From contig JAGTTD010000007.1 in the NCBI GenBank assembly GCA_018398585.1, positions 6,207,320 through 6,271,319 of the forward strand: a stretch of 64,000 nucleotides of DNA, given 5' to 3'. The notes beneath the pieces were generated by a model. It saw nothing but the letters and a program-made list of their open reading frames with translations. It was not told the origin of the DNA and did no database searches. Origin of the DNA: Simmondsia chinensis. Lineage: Eukaryota; Streptophyta; Magnoliopsida; Caryophyllales; Simmondsiaceae. The position numbers and the translations under genes are program-made. Shown here piece by piece: positions 11,473 through 23,300 of this stretch (position 1 is the first letter of the stretch; each line of letters begins with the position of its first letter).

Positions 11473-12045
11473 TAGGGATGGCACTGGGGTGGGTAAAACT
11501 CGTTACCCGCGGGTATCTGCCCCGTTTGGGGCGGGTATGGGTATAGATGAGGCAGGTAACAGGTACGGGTAGGGTACACATGTCAATACCCGTCACGGGT
11601 ATGAGGTGGGTACGGGTATAGGCTTGTACCCACCCCGCCCTGCCCCGTACCCGCATGTAACTGCACCGCCCCGCTTGTACCCGCATATACCCACCTTATA
11701 ATCACATATTGGAGTTACCCATTATGTTATTTTATATAAAATATTTTTTGTGCAATTTATAAGTATGAATTCATGGTTACTATTGAAAGGTAAAAGAAAA
11801 GAATTTATGGGTAATAAATTGGACATAAATAGGTAACAAGGCGGGTACGGGTGAGTAGGGGGCGGGTAGGGGCAGGCAGGGGCGGGTAATGGGCACCCAA
11901 CGTGGGTAACGGGGCGGGTACAGGTACCCACTTCATACCCATGACGGGTAATGGGGCGGGTATGGGTATAGAATTTGGGTGGCGGGTACTGGTATGGAGG
12001 AGGCGCCCCTCGTACCCGCCCCGTCCAGCCCCATTGCCATCGCTA
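11473..12045. mobile_element. hAT MITE of 573 bp with GGGTACCCGC repeats
   Basis: Left end TAGGGATGGCACTGGGG; right end reads, inverted, TAGCGATGGCAATGGGG. Flanks CCCATCCT (11465-11472) and CCCATCTT (12046-12053) agree at 7 of 8 bases, the target duplication length of hAT transposons. Both arms are dense in GGGTACGGGT/ACCCGCCCCG words, so each strand shows long open but meaningless frames. It is the best preserved member of the family also seen at 3421-4885. Confidence 0.85.
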
Positions 12046-12317
12046 CCCATCTTTTACCTTTCTTCCTCCGCCTCCTCCTTCGTTCCACCGTTAATGCTCA
12101 CCTTGATATTTTTTTACTACCAAAAATTTTAAACCATATCCTTATACTACCAAGAAAGAGAAAGAAAGGTAATAAATGGAGTTCGGAATGAGATTTTAAA
12201 AACTAAAATATTGGTGGGAGAATTTTTTTTAAAAATTGAAGGCTGCTTCGTCATTTTATTTCAGCGATAAAAGTTAATTGTCACATTAGCTATGTCAATG
12301 AAAAATACCATCATCAT

Positions 12318-13127
12318 TAGGGATAGTAATGGGTCGGGTTTGGCTCGGGTTTTCCTCCATCCAGATCCTACCCAGAAAAAACCCGACCCAACCTAAATTC
12401 GAAAAAAAACATTTGTTCCATAAAAATTCAATCCAAATCCAAATCTATCGGATGGAACGGATATCCAACTCAAACCCATAACCGAGCATTTCTAGGGTAC
12501 AAAATATTATTTTTCTGTATCATACAATCCTTTTTTTCTTAGCCTTGAATTTAAAATTAGCTTATATTGACCGTTGATCATTGGATTAATAACAAGAAAT
12601 CAATGGCTACAAATGAATTTTGCATGTGCAAAAAATTTCTCATTCTACACGGTAAATACAACCACCCATAACCCATTTATATTGTAGAATAAATTATAAT
12701 ATTACAAGCTAATATTAATTTTTTAACAATAATAATGTAATAGTAATACCTCAAAAGCCAATACTAGAACAAATCACAATATCTTTTTACTTTTTTCACT
12801 TAATATGTACAAATAAAATATTATGCAATTATTCAGACATCCTTTAACAAGTAATCTTTGTACATAAATTTGTTACACGTGGTTCTATAAAAAATATTAT
12901 AATGCAAAATAAACTTTAAAATGTTGACACAATAAAAAGAATGTTGAAATATGATTTGACATATTAAAAACCTAAAATGTAGAAATTCGATGTTATCCAA
13001 ATCCAACCAAACCCAATCAACAACCAAATCCAAATCCATTTAAAACCCATTTTTGCATCCAAGTTAATCATAAAATGGATCCGGTTTAATAGATATCCGA
13101 AAGATTCGGGTGCAATTGCTATTCTTA
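12318..13127. mobile_element. hAT-like MITE of about 810 bp
   Basis: Left end TAGGGATAGTAATGGGTCGG and inverted right end TAAGAATAGCAATTGC form hAT-type termini; GGATATCC and AAACCCGACCC words recur inside. The presumed 8-bp flanks ATCATCAT and GTCAACGT agree at only 5 positions, so it is older or another subfamily. Confidence 0.55.
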
Positions 13128-13900
13128 GTCAACGTATACTTAATTAAAAATATCAGAAATTTTTTTATTATTTTCAAAAATATTAGGAGTCCTAAAATGT
13201 AAGTAACACTGATATTACATCTATATTTGCATTAATAGAGGAGTACCATCCAATAAGTGGCACTTAGTTATTATTCTTTTTTGGCCCTTTCCCGAACACT
13301 GCTTAAAAAAATTCACTTTGACTCCCAATAAAAGTACCATGTAGACAGCCATCTAGCTAGCTTTATTTATTCATTTTTTGAGTATTGTTCTATTAGTTAC
13401 TATAAGCCACATAATTATTACAACAATAACATTTTTTTGCTCTAATAATAATATTTTTTCACTCTGACAATAACAATACTCTATTTTTTCTCATGAAGCA
13501 TAATAAAATTGTGATTTAGAACAGCAACTTTCTTTGCTATCCAAAATAACAAATACTCTAATCTAATCCCAAACTAAGAATTCCAATATTTGAACACGAT
13601 CAAGAAAGAAAGTGAAAGGCATCTGCAAAGCAGCCAAAATTGCTACCCACTAAACTAAAACAAGCATGTTTTACTTAGCATCACCGTTTACAACAGAACT
13701 TTGAAAATGCCAAATAGTTTAACTGGTACAATCTTCATGAGTGGTACCCATATCAAAATAGAACACGCTGAGCCAAATCTTGTTCATGTAAAACTTGCTT
13801 GTCCGAGACTTAGAATTGAATCTCGCCTTCATCAGAGGGAGGGGATTAAGAGGATTTGGGAGGGTACCCACCTCATACAACTTATGCAACTTATTAAATA
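13128..13900. other. Gene-free spacer with MITE-like words
   Basis: AT-rich sequence between the hAT-like MITE and the LINE tail. Around 13390-13480 there are AATAACA/TGTTATT words like the MITE at 16061. At 13717 a TAGTTTAACTGG A-box-like word and at 13809 a B-box-like word occur, but they are ~90 bases apart, too far for a convincing SINE. Confidence 0.35.
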
Positions 13901-13902
13901 AA

Positions 13903-14040
13903 AGCAACATACCCAGTGCCCAAGGGCTCCTGCCCAAGCAGGGTCTGGGGGACGCATGTACGTAGCCTTCCCCTTTCAGGGTATTACCCCTAAAGAGAGG
14001 CTGCTTCCGAGTACCCTCAACCTGAGAGTGAGAACTTCCT
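13903..14040 (-). mobile_element. RTE LINE 3' end fragment
   Basis: The minus strand shows the end of the RTE 3' UTR in the same order as the longer copies: GGGTACTCGGAAGCAGCC, GAAGGCTACGTACATG, CCAGACCCTGCTTGGGCAGG, CTTGGGCACTGGGT. It lies between the two host genes, downstream of both. Confidence 0.7.
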
Positions 14041-14319
14041 TGTCAAATAAAAAAAAAAAAAAAAAAGAAGAAACAAAACAAAAGGCACTAAGACACGGGA
14101 GTCACATCATTTACACAGGCCACTAGCTTCATGGCGCTCAGCTGCAACCTAGTCAGTTGCCTTATTTCCTTCACAAAACGCATGAGACGTAAAAACAGCC
14201 AAAGATGAATTGAGAAGGTTGGATGTAATCAAGGGGAAAACAAAGAAAAAAAAAAGGAAAAGTTGAGAAAAAAATAGAATAATTAAGCAAAAAATGCAGT
14301 TTATCAACGCTTGGAGGAA

Positions 14320-17300
14320 TCAAAACGCATCACTTCGAGAGTGCTCTGCATCCATACGCTGAATCACCCGCCTTGCTTCCTCCTCCGTGGCTGGAAAAAC
14401 GCTGCGTATCTTGAGTTCATTGCTCATTGCCTCTGGCCGTATTGTAAATGTAAAATAGAATTTGTTTGATATCTGTTCACATTACACAATAATAATCATA
14501 GATTAATAAACCACCACCACCACCTAAGCTAGGGAGGATAAGATGTGCGCAACTTTACCCCTACAGTGTACTACAATGTAGAGAGATTTTTTTCCGAACG
14601 GTCCCCAACCCTAAAGTGTCATTTATATCATATGTATACATATACATTTATAATGTCTCATATATAGGTCATTGGTGCTCCAAACATGAAGATGATATAT
14701 GATAAAATCAAACTCATAATATAATCAAACTTCAAAAAGGTCCCTTAATAATAATAGATTAATAATATTAAAAAGTAATAATTAACATGAAAACCACTTA
14801 TTAGTTAAGAATGAAAAGTCAACAGCAGTGCAGGGCATGTAACCCAACAAAGGTCGTTACATACTGTTACTGTTAAGTAACTAACATATGCCAAAACCCG
14901 AGATTGGATTTTCAAATCAGTACAAGCAGGGTTAAGGAAGAAAAGAGATATAATATTTATGTGGTTTGGCAGGACAGTAGGTTTTTTTCCTTTGGATAGC
15001 TGTCCATTTTTGTACGTGCTCCCGAGGTACTCTATTCCATTAGATAGACATGAGATATTATAGGGAAGCAACGAAAATGTCACTGTAGGAACAAAGGTAT
15101 ACAACAATGTTTCTCTCTTTCACACTATATTCTTCTCTTGCTGAACTCTACCACACTAGATACAATAAGGCGTCTTTATAGGCTTCTCAACACTAAAACT
15201 GTCAAGGGGCAGCAAACACCATCGTCACAGCAATGGGAGCCTCGTTTAGTGGCCATGTGAAGACTCCAAATAATGCGAGCAATAAAGTGGTTGTCGAGGA
15301 AGACAGACAGTCTTCAACTTACAAATAACGATCATTATTATAGCCCAACCCAACAAAGCTGCAACATAACCTACGGAAAGTCCCCAGTTTGGCCCATAAT
15401 GTAACATTTAACCAAAGAGGGAAAACCTCGTTATCTTGATATAGGGGTGAAACTACTTATAAATTAGTCAAACCCATGCATCTGGTGGAGTTTTACAGAT
15501 AAATAATGCTAACTATCAGAAGAATATCAAAATTAATGCTTGAATGGCTTTTCATTCAGTTTAACTTCTCTCCAAAAGCATAAACCTTAAAGTAGCAACT
15601 TTATTCTTCCTAAAAGCCCAACATGATTAACGCAAAGCAATACATAACAATGTCTGCCACACAGCATTTACAATATTTTGTAGTTAGAATGTTACCTGGC
15701 TAGATCTGAGCTCAGGACGAGTAACATGAGCAACAACTTCAATGTTGATCAAAGGCTCAGCTGGATTCTCAAGTTGAGTGTACAGAACACATGACTTCAT
15801 ACGAAGAAAGTTCCCAACATCCACCTGCATTTATAAAAAAGAGAGATTTTCGGATCAAATTGGAAAATTAAGTATATATAACCACTAGATAATGGATCAT
15901 TCTTCATGCATGCAATTCCAGCTGCTTATGGAGATTATAGAAGTTCAGAGGAATTTAAGCAATAAAGGGTCTTTAAGGTACTTTAAAGAGTTTTTGATGA
16001 AATTAACAGATAAGAACCCTTTGATTTTAAGCAATAAATGGTCTTTAAAGTACTTACTATAAATTTAGGATAATGTTATTGCTAAGGCAAAATTGTTATT
16101 AGGAAAGCAAGCTCATATTTTCAAAGCAATTTTGGGACTCTCATTGTTAGCAAGTGACATCATTGCTCTGGCAATAACAAATTTTGCCTAATCAATAACA
16201 ACTCCCTAAATTTAAATCAAACAAATATTTTTCAAATTTTATTTTCACTTTGCAAAATACATTCAATTCGTTAAGGAGGTAGTATAAATCAATATAAATA
16301 TGTTATGGGACCAACTAATCCAAAAGCTTTAAATGTTAGGTGAAGGCCAATGAATGGTTTTATACTCAAATGTTGTACCCTCTAGAAAATGCTAAGTGAG
16401 CTTGAAGTGTAAATAATGTATACATCTACCTCATATTTTACATTGAAATTATATTAGCATTGACAATGAGATCTATAGCAATTATAACGCAAGATCTCGT
16501 GGTCAAACCAGCTTGAATACCATGTTAAGAAACCATCCCAACAGTCCAAGCCATAAACTACAATCAAACCAAAGTTGTAATTGTAAGTTCCGACAAAAGA
16601 ATAGTTTTACACTTTTAACAGAAAAAGTAGTTAGCTGGTCACTTAAACGCTTAACCAAATCAATGTGGTCGACTTCGACAAAGCAAGGGTCCCATTAGGC
16701 AAAGGTGTAAGCAATCAAAATAGCAAGTTGGAACACATTGCGTATTTAAAAAAAAAACCCCATAGATCAAAAAGTCCATGATTGATTTTATATTATAACA
16801 AAATAAGTCAGACGACAACTTACAGGTTTAACAAAATCGACGTGGTCAACTTCAAGAAAACAAGGGGCCCGTCCAGCAAAGGTGTAAGCAGTTGAGAATG
16901 CAAGTTCGAACGCTTTACGCATAAGAAACCCACCAAAGATCCGACCATGAATGTTCCTTTGCTGTGGCTGGCAAATCAAAGAATTCTGCAGGCAAGTATC
17001 TCGTATAAGAATGCTGTCTCTGTCAGCCAAGGCTGGCATATCACAGAAAACCCGGCCTTCCGCTAACAGTTTGTTTATACGCTCAACCTCTTTTTCGTCA
17101 ATTTCTTTTCTTCTCTCAGCTCGCTTCATTTTTCTAGCCTTATTTCTTGATTCAGCTTCAGCCCATAGAGATTTTTCTTGTTCAGTTTCAGCTGAGATTT
17201 GATTGATTGGAGCTGATGTTCCAGTCTCTTTGTCACGAGCCACGAATGTGAAGTTTGCTACCAGAGCCAGTGAATGTGGTGTCTGAGAAGAATCTGCATT

Positions 17301-20300
17301 GCAGAAATCAATTAAGGCAAGGAAGACAAACTATATAGGAATCACATAATATAATGGTCACTAAATAATGGATTTAGAGCTTGACATTATGCAATTGGCC
17401 GATGCATAATGAATGTTTTGTAACTACATCCATAATGCATATATCTTATATTTTATTTACTAAAGGATAATCATAAATGTATTTAAATACAAAGACTATG
17501 AAAGAGGTATATAAATTAATGATTGCATCGCTATTCATACCCAATTTTGCATATATAGGGCAGTTTTGCCCTATAAGACGGTTGTGAGGCCAGCCATGAC
17601 GTATGGGGGGAATGTAGGGCGATGAAACAACAGCACACACAGAAGATGAAGGTGGCGGAGATGCGAATGCTGAGGTGGATGTGCGGACACACAAGGATGG
17701 ATAGGATCAGAAACGACGCCATAAGAGGCAAATTAGGCGTAGCCTTCATTGAAGATAAATTGAGGGAGCAACGCTTGAGGTGGTTCGGACATGTCAGAAG
17801 GAGACCGGACAACGCTCCAGTGAGGAGATGCGAACAGCCCCTTACTACACTAGGCAGAAGAGGAAGAGGCAGGCCAAAGAAGAGATGGATGGAGATGATC
17901 CGACGAGACCTCACCCACCTAAACCTTCGGGAGGAGATGGCCTTAGATAGGGCCCAATGGAGGGCTAGCACAGGGGTAATAGATGCTCCGGTTGGAGTAG
18001 GGTAGTCTAGTTTACTAGTGCTAGACCTTAACATCCTCTTAGCACACATGGGTTGTGTACTCTCTTAGCGCACATAGGTTGTGTACTTGCCTACGTATCT
18101 TTAGCTTTATCTTATCTTTATCTTTATTCTTTATCTCTATCCTTATCTCTATCTTATCTTTGATTTCTGCTTGATGTGGCTTGCTTTGAGTTTGTTGTTT
18201 TGCTCGCCGTCTGTTTTGCCCTACTCATGCTTTGATACTCTCCTGCTGCCAGGTCACATGCTCTATGCGGCGGACCTGCTTCTCAGGTTGGGGGTCCTCG
18301 GAAACAGCCTCTCTTCAGGGTAGCCCCATGAAGGGGGAAGGCTGCGTACATCTACCCACCCCCCCCCCGGACCCTGCTTAGGTGGGAGCCCTTGGAGGCA
18401 CTGGGTTTGTTGTTGTTGTTGCAGGGCAGTTTTGCCATTGGCTCCATAATGTAATGTCCACAATGCCTCGCTTCCATAGCATTGTGATCACGTACGAGAT
18501 TTCATTCCATGTTTTTTTTTTATAGAAAAGAACTTGTATTAAGAGAGAAATACTATACAATTTATCAAAGACAAATATGAATTGACATAAGAAAACTTCC
18601 GGTCTCATTGCAAGTCAACCAAAGTTGTATCAAGAAGGCCTCCCAAACTTTTTACCATAGAGAACCTAGGAAATGCATTTTTGATGCATTGGAAATTCGC
18701 CAATGTATATTGATCCTTGAAAATTATGTCATTTCTTTCTTACCAAATACATCAAAAATTTCCCATCTTAGCTGCACAAGAGTAACTGTCTAACGTCCTA
18801 GTTGTTCCTTAAAACTCTTGAACTAAATCAAGAAAGTAATTTTCCATTGTGCATGCAGGTTTACCCGCATCAGCCAAATAGTCTACGCCATAAGTCTCAA
18901 CCCACGGCTCATAACATAAATGGATGCATGTGTTTTCCTGCTCTAGAAGCAGTGACATAAACACATGATGACACCTGAAGACAGATTTAGAAGACCTTCA
19001 TTTATGTTAGCAGTAATGGATATTAAGCATGTCAAGAAAAAAAGACCAAAAAAGCATTTAAGTGGAAATCAATCTGTTAAGGAAGCCTTTCCAGCACAAA
19101 TATCTTCCTAAAACTGAATCCAATTACTAGCACCAATCTTAAGGTGTATATGGGGATGAGAAAAAGGATATAGTTGTGATATGGATTTCTGTTGGTAAGA
19201 ACTCTGCACCGTGTCCTCCATCCTAACATCCTACCCGTTCTCTTCAACACCATACTCAAATCTTGAGCACCATGTGCCAAAGTGAATTAGGTTCATAGGA
19301 AAATTTCATAAACATTTACTCAAAAAGGGAAATATATTCTAACACTAGATTACCTGTATCCAATCCTTATCCCAATTAACCATTTGGAGTCGTTTATTCT
19401 GACGTTTCTAGCAGAATGGGGATATCTTCCTTGCTTTCACTTGCTTCATCTCCCCTTCTTCCCAATCAAATTGCATAGGTCTTTGTTGATGGGTGTAATA
19501 TGATTCTTATTGGTAAACTTTCTCTAATCTTATTCCTTAGCTATAAAAATACTGGAGAATTTCAATCCCAAAAAAGGGAAAACTGAAAAGTACTATTAGT
19601 AGATATTTACTCTAATTATAGTGCATTCTTGGTCCTCAGATATAGCCTTCCTTTACGGTAGCACCTTGAAGGGTTAAGGCTGCGTACCCCTTGTCTCTCA
19701 AAAAGACCCTGCATTGGCGGGAGCCTTTGGGGCATTGGGTTTGTGTTGTTTGTTGGTCTTTGTGGCCCACGTCCACCACTGACCAAAGCAATTCCCCATA
19801 ATACCTTCAATAAGCGGTGGAATTTGACTCAACGATAACATGGAACCAAATGACAATTTATGATTGCGTTGTGATTGCTGCCATGGTAACATGAACTCAG
19901 GGTGCAAATAGACGTCACTAACATAATGGCTTGCTCTTAGTTACACAACATAATGAACTTTTGTTGATTCTATGCAATTACTTGTATCATAACAATGACA
20001 AACACAATGTGGTATAGATCAAATACCATGAAACTCTTCGAGAAGGGATTTTAATAGCTACTAAATATGTTTAACTAGTAACTGCCATTGAATCAAATCA
20101 CAATTCATGGTCTTGTGTCTTAGAAGCAGGGTGTCGCAGTTGCTAATATTGGTTATGGAAATTTTCACGAGATTTTTAGAGATATAAATTGCTACTCGAT
20201 CTTATATTTACAGAATCTTGAAAAGGAAATACAATCATTAATTTTAGTAACATTCTAATAGTTTAGTAACGTGTGTGTATATATATATATATATACGTCT

Positions 20301-23300
20301 TTTTTTTTTGTAAGAAAAGAAATTGTACTAGAAAGACAAGAATATAAGATATACATACTCTAAACCTAACGAAAGAAAGCCCTCCAACCTCCTTGCAATC
20401 CAGACTCAATAATTCTATTCTATACTTTGACTTCCCATGCTTACTGGAGAAACACATCTATAAGGGATGTTACATATAAAATATTATGGAAGCATTACAG
20501 AAGAATCATCGAGTATTGACTAGCTCAACTCTGTTACACATAATAAACTCTATTTGATTCCATCGTAACCACAAATCCTGGTTCACGGTTACATTGCTAT
20601 TATATGGTCTAAAACATTATATATCAAGTCAATGATGATTGCATAATGTGATGGCAAGCTCAAAATCCATTACGAAAAAGGTCCTCGAGCTGATTTCATA
20701 ATAACCACACACAAGATCCATATAATACATTTTATCGGCAATCATACAATTGTATAAGGGAACAAAGTCTTACCTGGTGAGGATGGAATTACTTCTAATT
20801 GAATCTCCATTGATGACCGGCCAACCCATGTTACAGCACCAACTATTCTTAGATCAGTATCAACCCGGATTGGCCTTTTGAGAACAATCCTATCAACAGA
20901 GGCAGTTACCAAAATGAGAGGCCTTGTCATGCCACCATTGCTGCAACAATGCTGTTCCGCCAATTTATCATGGAAATTAAGCCTTTTAATATCTTGATAA
21001 CTTTTACATCATGCAAAAATAGCTACTGAAAAGTTTCTCTCAAATTTCACAGAATTTTATGACAAATAATGTACATAGATGACACCAAATACATAAGGAG
21101 CAAATCAAGACAAATAAAACAAATGGACCAAAAAACTCATAACACAACGCACTCAAGTCCTTTTGCAAATCAATCATGGCTATATGAAAAAGATACATCT
21201 GAAAAAGACCACCTATTCTACCATATGTAATGTAATTCACTAGTGTATATTAGTATTTAAAATTCTCCGCACTTGCCTCTATCCAGAAGCACCAAAAAAT
21301 TGCAATCTTAGTAGCAAAAAATTACGACATTTTTTTGGTATGCACTCCGATCGAATCTTGACGTCTTCTATACTTGACCTGGTTGAAGTGAAGAACTTGA
21401 GTTCCGTATACTCGGTCTTGGATCTACTAAGTCGTAAGCCTTTCGATCCCAAGGCCATTCTCCAACGTTCCAGCTTCTCATTCACCTGTTCTCTAGACTC
21501 CCTTACCAAAACTATATCGTCCGCGAAAAGCATGCACCAAGGCACACCCCCTTGGATGTGTCTAGTTAGCTCGTCCATAACCAGAATGAACAAGAAGGGG
21601 CTCAAGGCCGATCCATGGTGTACCCCAACTATAATGGGAAAAGCGTTTGTCTCCCCTCCCGCTATACGCAAATTGGTTAGTGTGTCCTCGTACATGTCTT
21701 TGATTGCTCAGATATAGTACTAGGGAATACCTTTCTTCTCCAGAACCCTCCATAAGATATCTCTTGGCACACTATCATATGCCTTCTCCAAATCAATGAA
21801 GACCATATGCAAATCCTTTGTCTATGTTTGTAGTACTCTATCATCCGCCTTAAGTGATGGATGGCTTCTATTGTCGATCTACCAGGCACAAATCCGAATT
21901 GGTTTTCTAACACCCTTGTTTGTTGTCGTAGCCTTCTTTCTATAACAAGCTCCATAGCTTCAAAGTGTGGCTCATTAGTTTAATTCCCCTATAGTTTGCA
22001 CAGCTCTTGATGTCGCCTTTATTCTTGTAGATTGGAATTAAGGTGCTCTTTCTCTACTCGTCCGGTATCTTCTTACCTTGAAGAATTTGGTTGAATAGTT
22101 GGTCAACCACTGATGCCAATCTCTTCGAGGCATTTCCAAGCCTCAATGGGTATGCCACCTGGACCAATTGCTTTGCTCCTGCCCATCTTTTTCAAAGCTT
22201 CCCTGACTTCTTCAGGTCTAATCCGCCTACAGTAGCAATCATTCTGATGCTGTTCAGATGTTTCTAGCTCTCCTGGGGATAATTCTCTATCCCCTTGCTT
22301 GTTGAGCAAATCGTGGAAGTAAACTTTCCACCTAGCTTTATTTAGTTGCTCGTCCACAAGCACCAGCCCATCATCCCCCTTTGTGCACTTTACCTAATCC
22401 TAGTCCTTGGTCCTCCTCTCTCTTGCTTTTGCAATTTTATATAGGTCCCTAGCTCCCTCCTCCATATGCAGCCTTTTGTAAAAATCCTCGTAGCTTTGGC
22501 ATGTGCTTCTCTAATTGCAATCTTCACTTCTTTATTGGCCTTTCTATACTCTTATTTCTTGTCATCATCTCCACTCCGATCCCACTCCTTGAAACAGTCC
22601 CGCTTGGCCTTAATCTTCCCTTGGACCTCCCTGCACCACCACCAAGACTCTCTGTGGTCTGGTGTCTCGCCCTTTGACACACCCAGAACTTCTCGCGCCA
22701 AACCTCTAATCTTCTGGGCTAGTTGGTTCCAAATGTTGTTTATATGCCCCACCAAATCCTAGCTTATTTTGCACTCTACTCTTCCTTAAAGGTTTCATAC
22801 TTGTCCCCCTTTAAGTCCCTCCAACGAGTGCATGGCTGCTCTAGTTTCCTAGTTCTCTTGGCCCTTCTCTTGGCCTTAACATCAACACACAATACCCTAT
22901 GCTGTGTAAATAGGTCTTCCCCAGGGTTAACCTTGCAATCCCTACAGTCTTTTTGAGCCCTCTTCCTTGGTAGTATGTAGTCAATTTGAGTCCTTGCTCC
23001 ACCACTTTGATATTTGATGATGTGCTCATCACGTTTTTTTGAAGAAGGTATTGGCAACTTTTAGCTCATAAGTGACGACAAAGTCTAAAAGAGCTTTACT
23101 CTCAGCTTCCAAGTTCCAAAACCAAAGCCTCCATGGTGGGATGCATAGCCATTTGTGGTCGCTCCCACATGCCCATTGAAATCATCACCAATCACTACTT
23201 GTTTGCTCTGAGGTATCCCTTGCATTATTAAGTCTAAGTCCTCCCAAAATCTAGCCTTCTCATGTTTTGTTGACCAAGTGTGGTGCGTATGCACTTATAA

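Noticed and set aside
11399..12191. Several overlapping open frames around the GGGTACCC repeats
   Set aside because: All lie in the hAT MITE and come from its GC-rich repeats in every frame.
13717..13823. A-box and B-box-like words as a tRNA-derived SINE
   Set aside because: The boxes are about 90 bases apart and no tail or target duplication was found.
17531..18049. 172-codon minus-strand open frame
   Set aside because: Antisense shadow of the RTE C-terminal frame on the plus strand, which matches other RTE copies.
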